From Sulfidibacterium sp964456625 (GTDB lineage: Bacteria; Bacteroidota; Bacteroidia; Bacteroidales; F082), in contig CAYWBO010000019.1 of NCBI GenBank assembly GCA_964456625.1, positions 1 through 40,394 of the forward strand: 40,394 nucleotides of DNA. Reading direction: 5' to 3'. How positions within the stretch are numbered: position 1 is the stretch's first letter; every line of letters begins with the position of its first letter. A program made the position numbers and the translations under genes. A model generated the notes under the pieces. The model did not search any database, had not been told where the DNA came from, and worked only from the letters and a program-made list of their open reading frames with translations. Below are positions 7,906 through 16,514 of this stretch, piece by piece.

Positions 7906-8715
7906 ATGATCTTGTTTGCAAATGCCAAAATAAATCTGGGACTTCGCATCGTTGGAAAGAGGGATGACGGCTTTCACAACATCGAGACCATTTTTTATCC
8001 TGTTCCTTATTATGATTTGATGGAATTTCATCCCTCCGACCGGTTTGATCTGCACCTTTACGGGGAAAAAATTAGCGGTGCCGTTGAAGACAACCTGGTG
8101 TCAAAAGCCTTCCGTTTGATCCATGACAGATTCTGCGTTCCCGGCCTGGAAGTCCATCTGATGAAAAATATTCCTGAAGGTAGCGGACTGGGCGGAGGAT
8201 CCTCTGACGCCGCTCATTTATTATCTGCCACCAATAGCTATTTTCAGCTGGGACAGAACAACGAACAACTGAAACAACTCGCCGGCAATCTGGGAAGCGA
8301 TTGCCCTTTCTTTATTGATAACAAGCCGGCCTTTGCTTCGGGAAAAGGAGATGTTTTCGAAGAAATCGACCTTGATTTAAAAGGCTATTTTCTCGTACTT
8401 GCTTTCCCCGCTGTTCGCATCGAAACAAAAGCCGCTTATGCAATGTTTCAAAATCTCCCGAACCATCAGGACAACTTACGAGACGCGGTAGGCCGACCTC
8501 TGGAAAACTGGCAAAATGATTTGACCAACGACTTTGAAGAGGTCCTATTTCCCCAATATCCTGAACTGGCAGCATTAAAAAATGAATTAACAGAAATAGG
8601 TGCCGTCTATGCCTCGTTGACCGGCAGCGGTTCAACAGTTTACGGGATTTTCAAAAACAAACCCCAACTCAAAAAAGTAAAATCTGGAGTACGGTATCAG
8701 CTCTTCCGGTTATAA
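7906..8715 (+). CDS. ispE: 4-diphosphocytidyl-2-C-methyl-D-erythritol kinase
   Basis: A 269-residue GHMP kinase of the MEP (non-mevalonate) isoprenoid pathway that phosphorylates the 2-hydroxyl of CDP-methylerythritol with ATP. The start FANAKINLGLRIVGKRDDGFHNIET is the IspE hallmark, and the GHMP ATP-binding loop IPEGSGLGGGSSDAA is complete. The C-terminal SLTGSGSTVYGIF motif is also present. It is monocistronic, facing hemD across a 17-base gap that carries a hairpin. Confidence 0.96.
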   Translation: MILFANAKINLGLRIVGKRDDGFHNIETIFYPVPYYDLMEFHPSDRFDLHLYGEKISGAVEDNLVSKAFRLIHDRFCVPGLEVHLMKNIPEGSGLGGGSSDAAHLLSATNSYFQLGQNNEQLKQLAGNLGSDCPFFIDNKPAFASGKGDVFEEIDLDLKGYFLVLAFPAVRIETKAAYAMFQNLPNHQDNLRDAVGRPLENWQNDLTNDFEEVLFPQYPELAALKNELTEIGAVYASLTGSGSTVYGIFKNKPQLKKVKSGVRYQLFRL

Positions 8716-8729
8716 TTTCCGGAAGTTTT
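8703..8729 (+). terminator. Hairpin terminator spanning the ispE stop codon
   Basis: CTTCCGG (8703-8709) pairs with CCGGAAG (8719-8725), followed by four Ts. The ispE TAA lies in the loop. The short T-run makes it a weak candidate terminator between convergent ispE and hemD. Confidence 0.5.
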
Positions 8730-8732
8730 GCC

Positions 8733-9503
8733 TTATTTTTTCTTCAGTTTTCTTCTCTCTTTTTCCTGCATATCCAGAAACTCATCGATGGCCATAGCCA
8801 TAGAAGGAGAAGCCTGCGTCGGCGCCGGAATATCCAGCCGCAAACCGGCATCTTTAATAGCCTGATTGGTAGTCGGTCCAAAAGCGGCAATCAGTTGTTC
8901 ACCCTGATCATAAGTGGGAAAGTTCTTGATCAATGAATCCACCCCTGCCGGACTGAAGAAAATCAACATATCATAGCCCATGATATCCACATCGGCCAAA
9001 TTACTGGGAACCGTTCTGTAAATCACGCCCTGAGCATATTTTATCTTTTCTTTATCCAGCATGACAAACATCTGCTGATTGGGAATATCGGAAGTAGGCA
9101 CAAGAAAATCTTCTTCGCTATGCTTCTTAATCAGTTCCAGCAAATCAGTAAAGGTCTGTTTTCCAAAGAATATTTTCCGCTTTCTGTATTGGACGTACTT
9201 TTGAAGATAATAAGCGATGGACTCGGAGTTGCAAAAATACTTGAACGAATCCGGAATTTCGTGACGGAGTTCCTTTGCAATCCTGAAAAAGTGGTCAACA
9301 GCATGACGGCTGGTCAAAATAACCGCCGTATGACCGTTAAAGGAGTTCTTATTCATCCTGAATTCCTGTGAAGAAATTCCTTCGATGGTAATGAATTTCC
9401 TAAACTCGATGTTCAAATTATATTTTTCGCTTAATTCTCCATAAGGAGACTTACTGATATCGGCAGGTTTCGGCTGCGATACAAGAATATTTTTTACCCT
9501 CAA
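8733..9503 (-). CDS. hemD: Uroporphyrinogen-III synthase
   Basis: A 256-residue HemD-type protein that cyclizes hydroxymethylbilane to uroporphyrinogen III in tetrapyrrole synthesis. HemD is poorly conserved. The start KNILVSQPKPADISKSPY, the AVILTSRHAVDHFF segment, and MLIFFSPAGVDSLI followed by AAFGPTTNQAI match the two-lobed family. The start is a TTG at 9503; no upstream ATG exists in frame nearby. A Lys-rich tail (KERRKLKKK) ends the protein. It lies 62 bases downstream of the DUF4271 gene, a pairing common in Bacteroidetes. Confidence 0.85.
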   Translation of the reverse strand: MRVKNILVSQPKPADISKSPYGELSEKYNLNIEFRKFITIEGISSQEFRMNKNSFNGHTAVILTSRHAVDHFFRIAKELRHEIPDSFKYFCNSESIAYYLQKYVQYRKRKIFFGKQTFTDLLELIKKHSEEDFLVPTSDIPNQQMFVMLDKEKIKYAQGVIYRTVPSNLADVDIMGYDMLIFFSPAGVDSLIKNFPTYDQGEQLIAAFGPTTNQAIKDAGLRLDIPAPTQASPSMAMAIDEFLDMQEKERRKLKKK

Positions 9504-9565
9504 TGTCCCGTGTTTTTTAGTTGTAAAAATTAAAAAACCCTGCTACTACTGACTATTTGTACTTC

Positions 9566-10384
9566 TTACGCATACATCATACCCACTTTTATCAGTAGCA
9601 TAATGGGTATTATTTCAAGCCCGCAAAGATACAAAATAATATGAAAGGGAGTGTAGTGGTTTAAGGAATAGCTATTTCTCAACAATAAAGTCCATTTAAA
9701 CAGGACCGCCAGAACGATCGAAGTCCCAGCCAGATATAGTAAAAAGTCCAAACCTGTAAAAAAATAAATTATCAGGACAGGGGTTAAAATGATCCCTAAA
9801 ATATAAACAAGGTAGGAGCCAGTTTTAGCATGCAATAACGCTTGCTTTGAAGTACCGAAAAGAAAACCCACAAAAAGAATCGTAAATTCATTAAACAGAT
9901 AATAACCCAAAACAACCAGCCCGGCAATCAGGAAGAAATTAAAGATCGGAATGTTCTCCGTGTTGATCACATGAAATTTTTCATTGACTGCCAACAGCAA
10001 CAAGCCCATCGCCACAAGAAAATTCACGAAGAGGAACATCGGAACCATAAACCCGGCTTTGGTACTACTTTCATTTTCCTGCCGTGACGTATTTCTTCCC
10101 AGCGCAGATACCAGTGTTTTCAGGTCCCTCGAGTAGTAAAATTTGATAATTGCAAAAAGTGCTATGAGTCCGAAAAGGATATAAAAAATCCAGAATTGAC
10201 CGGGTCCGATAACAGCATGTCCGGACAGAAATGTACGCGGAGCCTCCAATAGCTCGCCGCCTGTGTGCAGAAAGCTGCCCTGAACCGCCGGATGGAGACT
10301 GTCAGGAGCCATCGTTTTTACAACGGATTCAGCCGTTGTATCCACACTAAAATTCTGATTGATAAGAAAAAGGTCAACCGTCAC
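9566..10384 (-). CDS. DUF4271 multi-pass membrane protein
   Basis: A 272-residue protein of unknown function. After a polar N-terminal stretch of about 70 residues it has roughly six hydrophobic helices (for example FWIFYILFGLIALFAIIKF, VPMFLFVNFLVAMGLLLLAV and the C-terminal IILYLCGLEIIPIMLLI). Its position directly upstream of hemD is the usual Bacteroidetes arrangement for DUF4271, which is the basis of the call. The start used is a GTG at 10384, with a stop codon two codons upstream; an internal ATG at residue 26 is possible. No enzymatic motif was seen. Confidence 0.75.
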   Translation of the reverse strand: MTVDLFLINQNFSVDTTAESVVKTMAPDSLHPAVQGSFLHTGGELLEAPRTFLSGHAVIGPGQFWIFYILFGLIALFAIIKFYYSRDLKTLVSALGRNTSRQENESSTKAGFMVPMFLFVNFLVAMGLLLLAVNEKFHVINTENIPIFNFFLIAGLVVLGYYLFNEFTILFVGFLFGTSKQALLHAKTGSYLVYILGIILTPVLIIYFFTGLDFLLYLAGTSIVLAVLFKWTLLLRNSYSLNHYTPFHIILYLCGLEIIPIMLLIKVGMMYA

Positions 10385-10438
10385 AAATCAAAAGGTTATA
10401 ATTCTGATAATAAATTTATTACGACTCATTCCAAATTG

Positions 10439-10454
10439 TGTGAAAAAAATCACA
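10439..10454. promoter_or_regulatory. CRP/FNR-type palindrome upstream of pta
   Basis: TGTGA, six As and TCACA form a perfect copy of the TGTGA-N6-TCACA consensus bound by CRP-family regulators. Its centre is about 50 bases before the predicted transcription start of pta and also between the divergent DUF4271 and pta genes. Bacteroidetes have CRP/FNR-family regulators, but which one would bind is unknown. Confidence 0.5.
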
Positions 10455-10482
10455 ACATCTTTACCCGCAACAAAATTAGTAA

Positions 10483-10490
10483 TACTTTTG
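10483..10490 (+). promoter_or_regulatory. Bacteroidetes -7 box for pta-hbd-ackA
   Basis: TACTTTTG is an exact TAnnTTTG match 24 bases before the pta ATG. The -33 box is weak. Confidence 0.6.
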
Positions 10491-10513
10491 CAGTGCGAAA
10501 ATTTTAATTAAAG

Positions 10514-11530
10514 ATGTCAATGAACTTAATTGAGAAAATTCATGAAATGGCCCGACAGGCTGGAAAAACAATTGTATTGCCCGAGGGGACCGAAGAACGT
10601 AATTTGAGGGCCGCCGATTATGTTTTGGAACACAAACTAGCTTCGCTGATTTTGCTGGGAGACACCAGCGAGATACTCGACAAAAGCAAGGCATTGTGTT
10701 TAAAACATATTGAAAAGGCAACTTTAATTGACCCGAAAAGCCATGCTCAGAAAACATATTATGCCAACATGCTGGCAGAGATCCGCAAATCCAAAGGGAT
10801 GACCTTTGAAGAGGCAGAGAAACTCGTTGAAGATCCTTTGTATCTTTCAACGTTACTGATCAAAGACGGCAAAGCCGATGGAGAAGTCAGCGGTGCGGAA
10901 CACGCTACGGGAGACGTCCTGCGTCCCGCATTCCAGATCATCAAAACCCTTCCGGGAGTCAGCGCTGTTTCAGGCGCATTTATTATGATCCTGAAGGACA
11001 AGACTTATGGCGATGACGGCGTCCTCGTATTTGCAGACTGCGCCGTGAACCCGGATCCTTCGGTAAGAGAGCTGGCAGAGATTGCTGTTGAATCAGCTAA
11101 AACCGCTAAATTTATTGCAGGAATAGAACCCCGTGTGGCTATGTTAAGTTTCTCGACCAAAGGGAGTGCCAGGCATGAGAAGGTGGATAAAGTAGTGGAA
11201 GCCACAAAAATGGCAAAAGAAATGAATCCGAACCTGAAAATAGACGGCGAACTACAGGCCGATGCAGCCATTATCGAAGCTATCGGTCAGAAAAAAGCAC
11301 CGGGTTCCGAAATCGCCGGAAAGGCCAATGTGTTGGTTTTCCCCAGTCTGGAATCTGGAAATATCGCCTACAAACTGGTTCAGAGAATGGCCGGTGCAGA
11401 AGCTGTAGGCCCTGTTTTACAGGGTCTGGCAGCACCTATCAACGACCTTTCACGGGGTTGCTCGGTGGAGGACATCATCAACATGATCGCCATCACGGCA
11501 AACCAGGCCAATGGTCTTTACAATGAATAG
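10514..11530 (+). CDS. pta: Phosphate acetyltransferase
   Basis: A 338-residue, short single-domain phosphotransacetylase that converts acetyl-CoA and phosphate to acetyl phosphate and CoA. The start MARQAGKTIVLPEGTEERNLRAA, the DGEVSGAEHATGDVLRPAFQI segment and the C-terminal GPVLQGLAAPINDLSRGCS are characteristic. The distance to ackA and the pairing with an acetate kinase favour acetyl over butyryl as the acyl group. It begins a three-gene unit with a hydroxyacyl-CoA dehydrogenase and ackA, preceded by a good -7 box and a CRP-type palindrome. It could accept acetyl-CoA released from the microcompartment encoded at 27-33 kb. Confidence 0.94.
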   Translation: MSMNLIEKIHEMARQAGKTIVLPEGTEERNLRAADYVLEHKLASLILLGDTSEILDKSKALCLKHIEKATLIDPKSHAQKTYYANMLAEIRKSKGMTFEEAEKLVEDPLYLSTLLIKDGKADGEVSGAEHATGDVLRPAFQIIKTLPGVSAVSGAFIMILKDKTYGDDGVLVFADCAVNPDPSVRELAEIAVESAKTAKFIAGIEPRVAMLSFSTKGSARHEKVDKVVEATKMAKEMNPNLKIDGELQADAAIIEAIGQKKAPGSEIAGKANVLVFPSLESGNIAYKLVQRMAGAEAVGPVLQGLAAPINDLSRGCSVEDIINMIAITANQANGLYNE

Positions 11531-11556
11531 AATCAACACATAATAATTAACTAAAA

Positions 11557-12519
11557 ATGAATCAATTAGCTCAGTTTGGATTGGGTAAAGCTATCAAACC
11601 GAAAGGCAGCTTTCAGACCGTGGGGATCATTGGATGTGGTTCTGTGGGTCAGGTCATTGCCCGGTTGGTAGCACAGTTTGGCATGGACGTGATCTTTCTG
11701 GATGTTTCGGAGGAAAGAAATCAGGAGATCATGAATGAAATCAAAGAGCAACTGGACGATGTCATCGCTCATTGGGGCATCACGCCATCCGAGAAAAAAG
11801 TCATCATCTCTCACATCTCCGGCACAACAAAGTTCGAAGATTTAAAGGATTGCGATATCGTTATCGAAACCATCAGCTCCAGACAAAAAGGAACGTTGCT
11901 TTCCCTGCGCCAGGAACTGTTTCAGAAGGTGGAATCCGTGGTCAGCGAAGAAGCCATCATTTCTTCCGACCTGTCCACCCTGATCATATCAGATCTTGCA
12001 CGGGTTTTAAAACATCCCGAAAGGGCCATCGGCGTGCATTTTATTGAACCCATCGACAAAACCAATATTGTGGAGGTGGTGAAAGGCCGCGAAACGACCG
12101 AGGTTACTTATGAAAAAGTAGTACGTTTCGCGCGGATGCTGAACAAAAAAGCCATTCTCATCAACGAATCACCGGGAAATATCTCCACAAGAATTCTGAT
12201 CCCTCTGATCAATGAGGCCTGCGAGATTCTTATGGAAGGAGTTGCTTCCATCGCCGACATCGACGAAACCATGAAAGAAACCACGGGTTACATCTACGGG
12301 CCTTTTGAACTGGCCGATAAAATAGGTTTGGATAAGATCCTGAAATACATGGACAATCTTTACCAGGAATACGGAGACAGGAAATACAAGGCGTCACCGA
12401 TCATCAAACGTCTCGTCAGAGCCAATTATTTGGGCCGACAGACCAAGAAAGGTTTTTACAATTACGAAATTGAGGGACAGCCCATGAGTAATACGGTTTC
12501 CTGTACCATTATTAAATAA
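11557..12519 (+). CDS. 3-hydroxyacyl-CoA dehydrogenase
   Basis: A 320-residue NAD-dependent dehydrogenase with the N-terminal Rossmann motif GIIGCGSVG (about residues 23-31) and the C-terminal 3HCDH domain. The catalytic histidine lies in IGVHFIEPIDKTNIVEVV, the partner region in ESPGNISTRILIPLINEA, and the end motif GRQTKKGFYNYE is typical. The family oxidizes 3-hydroxyacyl-CoA or reduces acetoacetyl-CoA (as Hbd in butyrate formation). It has 26 bases to pta and 18 to ackA, so it is co-transcribed with both. Its direction of action is not shown by the sequence, and no thiolase or crotonase is nearby. Confidence 0.88.
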   Translation: MNQLAQFGLGKAIKPKGSFQTVGIIGCGSVGQVIARLVAQFGMDVIFLDVSEERNQEIMNEIKEQLDDVIAHWGITPSEKKVIISHISGTTKFEDLKDCDIVIETISSRQKGTLLSLRQELFQKVESVVSEEAIISSDLSTLIISDLARVLKHPERAIGVHFIEPIDKTNIVEVVKGRETTEVTYEKVVRFARMLNKKAILINESPGNISTRILIPLINEACEILMEGVASIADIDETMKETTGYIYGPFELADKIGLDKILKYMDNLYQEYGDRKYKASPIIKRLVRANYLGRQTKKGFYNYEIEGQPMSNTVSCTIIK

Positions 12520-12537
12520 AGAAAATCAAGAGAGAAA

Positions 12538-13734
12538 ATGAAGATCATTGTATTAAACTGCGGGAGTTCTTCCATAAAATACCAGTTGTTTGACATGCCT
12601 TCGAAAGAAGTGCTGTTTAAGGGAATTGTAGAAAAGATCGGTTTACGGGGCAGTTTCATTAAATTTCAGAAAGACGATGGGGAAGAGTTCAAACTGGAGG
12701 GTGACATTCTGGATCACGAACAGGGTATAGAATATTTGCTGGGGATCCTTTTGGATAAGCAATACGGTTGTCTTGAAAGTCTGGATGAGATACAGGCCGT
12801 AGGCCACCGTGTAGTGCACGGCGCCGAAGAATTCAGTGGCAGCGTTCTGATTGACGAAAAGGTCATCGATGCTCTGGAAGGCGCCACCGAGCTGGCCCCT
12901 TTGCATAACCCGCCCAACCTGAAAGGGATTTTTGCTATGCAAAATCTGCTGCCGGATATTCCCCAAGTGGGCGTTTTCGACACGGCTTTTCACCAAACCA
13001 TGCCGGAACATAATTACCTCTATGGAATTCCCTATGTTCTTTACGAAAAATACAAAGTAAGACGTTATGGATTCCACGGGACCAGCCATAAATATGTTTC
13101 TACCCGGGCCTGTGAAATTCTGGGTGTGGAGCTTTCAAAACAAAAGATCATAAGTTGCCACCTGGGTAACGGGGCTTCCGTCACAGCCATCAAAGACGGA
13201 AAGTCTTACGATACTTCGATGGGCATGACCCCGACCGAAGGTCTGATCATGGGCACCCGAACCGGTGACATCGACCCGGGGGCTCTTTTGTTTATTGCTG
13301 ACAAAGAAAAAACCAGCGTCAGTTATACCAGTACGCTGATCAACAAATTTTCAGGAATGTTGGGCGTTTCCGGGATTTCATCAGACATGAGAAACATTGA
13401 GGAAGCTGCAGCTCAAGGCAATCATCGTGCTGAAGTTGCTTTGAAAATGTTTGCTTACAAAGTAAAGAAGTACATTGGTTCTTATGCCGCAGCACTGGGT
13501 GGTGCCGACATCCTGATCTTTACAGGCGGCATCGGGGAAAACGACATCGAAACACGGAAAAAAGTACTTTCAAATATGGAATATATGGGCATAGAAATCG
13601 ACCCGGAGAAAATTTCGATCCGCGGAAAAGAAGTGATCATTTCCACTCCGGCTTCCAAAGTCAAAGTTCTCATCGTTCCTACCGACGAAGAGCTGATCAT
13701 TGCAGAAGACACTTATTCAATCACATCGAACTAA
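12538..13734 (+). CDS. ackA: Acetate kinase
   Basis: A 398-residue ASKHA-fold kinase that makes acetate and ATP from acetyl phosphate and ADP. The two signature motifs VLNCGSSSIKYQ (residues 4-15) and RRYGFHGTSHKYVS are intact, as are MGTRTGDIDPG and the C-terminal FTGGIGEND. Length is standard. It is the last gene of the pta unit and is followed by a strong bidirectional terminator. With Pta it gives substrate-level ATP from acetyl-CoA. Confidence 0.97.
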   Translation: MKIIVLNCGSSSIKYQLFDMPSKEVLFKGIVEKIGLRGSFIKFQKDDGEEFKLEGDILDHEQGIEYLLGILLDKQYGCLESLDEIQAVGHRVVHGAEEFSGSVLIDEKVIDALEGATELAPLHNPPNLKGIFAMQNLLPDIPQVGVFDTAFHQTMPEHNYLYGIPYVLYEKYKVRRYGFHGTSHKYVSTRACEILGVELSKQKIISCHLGNGASVTAIKDGKSYDTSMGMTPTEGLIMGTRTGDIDPGALLFIADKEKTSVSYTSTLINKFSGMLGVSGISSDMRNIEEAAAQGNHRAEVALKMFAYKVKKYIGSYAAALGGADILIFTGGIGENDIETRKKVLSNMEYMGIEIDPEKISIRGKEVIISTPASKVKVLIVPTDEELIIAEDTYSITSN

Positions 13735-13759
13735 CTAACCTAAATAAATTATCCTACAT

Positions 13760-13794
13760 AAAAAAGCCTGCCGGAAATTCCGGCAGGCTTTTTT
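13760..13794. terminator. Strong bidirectional terminator between ackA and yebC
   Basis: A 15-bp perfect stem (AAAAAAGCCTGCCGG and its complement) around a 5-base loop has A/T runs on both outer sides. It serves the convergent ackA and yebC genes. Confidence 0.92.
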
Positions 13795-13812
13795 CGTTTT
13801 TGTTAACCCTTT

Positions 13813-14556
13813 TTACATCTCAGCCATCAGCTCATCTGTAAGTTCAAGGTTATGAAATACTTTCTGTACGTCATCGTCATCCTCAAAAAGCTCGACCGTT
13901 CTCATGATCTTCTGAGCCTCTTCCAGACCAAGGTTTTTTGTGTCGTTAGGAATGCGCTGTAGTGTAGCACTTTCCGGTTCTATCTCCAGCTCTTCCAGCT
14001 TTTTCATCATGGCTCCGAAATCTTCCATGGAAGTCGTGACATTGAAAAACCCCTCATCATCCAGTTCTATTTCTTCAGCCCCCGCGTCAATCAGTTCCAT
14101 TTCCAGATCATCCTGATTGATATCGCCTTTCGGGATCACGAAAATGCCTTTTCTGTCGAACAAAAAGCTTAAAGAGCCGTTGGTGCTCAGGCTTCCGCCA
14201 TATTTGTTGAAAATCGCCCTGACATTCGACACTGTTCTTTGCAGATTATCGGTGGTACATTCCAGGTACACGGCAATTCCGTGGGGAAGATACCCTTCGT
14301 AAGTGACTTCTGTAAAAGTAGTACCGTCTTTATCCGAGCCTTTACTGATCGCTCTTTCAATATTATCTTTGGGCATACTTTGCCCTTTTGCATTGGCAAT
14401 AGCCATCCGAAGCCGCGGGTTTCCATCCGGATCGGGGCCACCTTCCTTAACAGCAACAGTAATTTCTTTAATTAACTTTGAAAAGTTCTTGGATCTTTTA
14501 GCGTCAAGGGCACCTTTCTTACGCTTGATTGTAGACCATTTATTATGTCCTGACAT
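13813..14556 (-). CDS. YebC/PmpR-family protein (TACO1-like)
   Basis: A 247-residue protein of the widely conserved YebC family, described as DNA-binding regulators in some bacteria and, more recently, as translation factors that help ribosomes through hard sequences. The start MSGHNKWSTIKRKKGALDAKRSKNF and the GPDPDGNPRLRMAIANAK segment are signatures. The acidic middle and C-terminal regions are normal. It has its own -7 box overlapping the terminator of the upstream minus-strand gene. Confidence 0.95.
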   Translation of the reverse strand: MSGHNKWSTIKRKKGALDAKRSKNFSKLIKEITVAVKEGGPDPDGNPRLRMAIANAKGQSMPKDNIERAISKGSDKDGTTFTEVTYEGYLPHGIAVYLECTTDNLQRTVSNVRAIFNKYGGSLSTNGSLSFLFDRKGIFVIPKGDINQDDLEMELIDAGAEEIELDDEGFFNVTTSMEDFGAMMKKLEELEIEPESATLQRIPNDTKNLGLEEAQKIMRTVELFEDDDDVQKVFHNLELTDELMAEM

Positions 14557-14594
14557 ATAATTATTTTTTAGTTTTTCTCATGGGTTATGGGTTG

Positions 14595-14602
14595 CAAAAT
14601 TA
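14595..14602 (-). promoter_or_regulatory. Bacteroidetes -7 box for yebC
   Basis: On the minus strand this reads TAATTTTG, an exact TAnnTTTG match 39 bases before the yebC ATG. It directly abuts the T-run of the preceding terminator. Confidence 0.55.
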
Positions 14603-14637
14603 AAAAAAATCGATGAGATTTTTTGTGCTCATCGATT
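14602..14637 (-). terminator. Terminator of the GIN-domain gene
   Basis: AATCGATGAG and CTCATCGATT (14608-14617 and 14628-14637) form a 10-bp stem. On the minus strand it is followed by a run of eight Ts, as expected for the end of the gene at 14711-16312. Confidence 0.8.
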
Positions 14638-14710
14638 CAAGAATTTTTCAGAAAAAAGAACCTGAATAATTTCCAGATTCAGCAGATTATATCAGGACAA
14701 AGCTGAACAG

Positions 14711-16312
14711 CTACCATTTTAACAAGGTAATTCCGGCAGACCATTGTCTTAAGTCGGGACCCTTTCCTGCCTGAAACATCGGGGTGAGGGCATAAGTGGC
14801 ATACAACGAAATGGATCTGTAACCGAAGCGGACCGTAGCATCGATTTTGAAAGGATTCAGTTCGAAGCTGTTTACATTTTTAACAATATTCCGGTTATCA
14901 CGATCAGGAGTACGGTAGTTGTCAGGCAACATACCGGTTACCGGATCTTTAAGCGAATAGACTTTATTTGCTTCGGTGAAATAAATCTTCGTATGGCTTC
15001 TTAATCTGACATTGGCAATAACCCCAAAACCAAAAAAGAATCTTCTGTTTCTTTCTATATTTTTTGTCTGAAACTCCAGAATCAACGGAATATCAGCATA
15101 ATAAACGGAAAGCTTTGACTTTTTCACCGATGCATTTACAATGTAATAACCAGCCAGTTCGTTTTGCGAAGCATCCAGATAAACCGGATTTGCAAATCGA
15201 TAATCGTTAAAACTCAAACCGGCCCCGGTAATCAGGCCAATGGTTTTAGCCTTATTCAAAGCAAAATTCTGTTGATAAAAATTCAGATTTACGTTGAATG
15301 ACTTTTCATACTGGAGCGAAAGATAATCGTAGGCCTGACTGAAATTGGCGTTGTAATTCTGATTCACATACCCGTTCATCCCAAAATCAATCCCCCCCCA
15401 ATGTCCTTTAAAACGCTCGTATCTGTTTATTCTTCTCCATCTGATATCCCCACGCGGTGTGACAACCAATGCATGGTTGCCTACATTGATTTTTGTTGAA
15501 TCACCATCCACCACTTCGAAGCGCATGGAGCCTATATTAATTCGAGTGGTGTCCTGAGGGAAATGAAATCTGTTGACCCTGTTTACATATTCATGCATAC
15601 GGTTTGAGATATCTTTCACTTCAGGGCCGGAGTTCACATCACTCACCAATCTTACTTTGGCTACCCCGGACAAATTCTTATTCAGATATTTCGAAACATT
15701 TACTTTTGCTGTTGCAGCGCCGGAGGCTTTTACATATGCCGAATCCAGCTTTATTTTCACAGCTCTCAAATCGACGGCTCCGCTCAATTGTGCATTCAAC
15801 GTTTGACAGGTTCCCATCAATGATACATTTGCAGCGCCTGAAGCTTCCAGATTGATGTTTCTGAATTCCGTATTCAGCCTTACCTGTGCAGCGCCGCTTG
15901 CTCTGATTAGGAACATATCCCCCGAAAGGGAATCGGCTGTCCTCAGCTGGCTGGCTCCTGACGCTCTTACCTCCGTTAAAGACGAGACCATCACATAAAA
16001 CTTCATCTTTGTAGGGTTTATGTCTTTGTAGGAAAAGCTCAGAACACCGTTCCGTACATTATAATGAATATATTGCATCAGGTTGTCATCCGTTTCGATG
16101 ACGAGGCTGTTCTGACCGTTGGCCGATTTTAAAATCGTGACATCATCGATGCCTTGCGCCGAAATCTTATCAAAAGCCGGTAAAGCCTGTGAAGATTTTA
16201 TGACATGGCCACTGCCGTGTATTTTTGGAAAGACCTCATTGGCAAAAAGCGGTCCTGTACCAAAAATCGAAATCAGTGCCATCATCCAAATTAGTAAACT
16301 ATTTTTTTTCAT
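14711..16312 (-). CDS. GIN-domain (DUF2807) protein fused to an outer-membrane beta-barrel
   Basis: A 533-residue exported protein. Residues 1-25 are a signal peptide ending ...GPLFA. About 33-225 is a putative auto-transporter adhesin head (GIN/DUF2807) domain, visible as repeated short strands with ASGA or LSGA turns (RASGASQ, RASGAAQ, EASGAAN, KASGAAT). About 330-533 has alternating aromatic strands typical of a small outer-membrane beta-barrel and ends in ITLLKW. Usually GIN proteins of this kind are about 250 residues without a barrel, so the fusion is notable. Function is unknown; surface location is inferred from the barrel. Confidence 0.75.
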   Translation of the reverse strand: MKKNSLLIWMMALISIFGTGPLFANEVFPKIHGSGHVIKSSQALPAFDKISAQGIDDVTILKSANGQNSLVIETDDNLMQYIHYNVRNGVLSFSYKDINPTKMKFYVMVSSLTEVRASGASQLRTADSLSGDMFLIRASGAAQVRLNTEFRNINLEASGAANVSLMGTCQTLNAQLSGAVDLRAVKIKLDSAYVKASGAATAKVNVSKYLNKNLSGVAKVRLVSDVNSGPEVKDISNRMHEYVNRVNRFHFPQDTTRINIGSMRFEVVDGDSTKINVGNHALVVTPRGDIRWRRINRYERFKGHWGGIDFGMNGYVNQNYNANFSQAYDYLSLQYEKSFNVNLNFYQQNFALNKAKTIGLITGAGLSFNDYRFANPVYLDASQNELAGYYIVNASVKKSKLSVYYADIPLILEFQTKNIERNRRFFFGFGVIANVRLRSHTKIYFTEANKVYSLKDPVTGMLPDNYRTPDRDNRNIVKNVNSFELNPFKIDATVRFGYRSISLYATYALTPMFQAGKGPDLRQWSAGITLLKW

Positions 16313-16488
16313 TGCAGTAGAATTTTGATTTCCTTTTTATTCTTGAAACGGCTATGGGGTTCGAAATGTTACAGGTCGAGTCTGAAAGTCTTCGTCCCGA
16401 TCATTTTCCGAACACACTGAAAATTTATAATACTTATTAAAATCGTGTTCAGGTTAAAGAATATTAAATTTTCTTCACCCAAAAGCAT

Positions 16489-16496
16489 TATTTTTG
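16489..16496 (+). promoter_or_regulatory. Bacteroidetes -7 box for the RSH gene
   Basis: TATTTTTG matches TAnnTTTG exactly and lies 19 bases before the ATG at 16515. Its overlap with an alternative TTG start at 16494 argues that translation begins at the ATG. A GAGAGG purine stretch lies just before the ATG. Confidence 0.55.
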
Positions 16497-16514
16497 TTTC
16501 CTGAGAGGATCGCT

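Noticed and set aside
10514..13734. Reading pta/ackA as phosphotransbutyrylase and butyrate kinase
   Set aside because: The kinase carries acetate kinase signatures and length, and the transferase matches short Pta; the neighbouring hydroxyacyl-CoA dehydrogenase alone is not enough.
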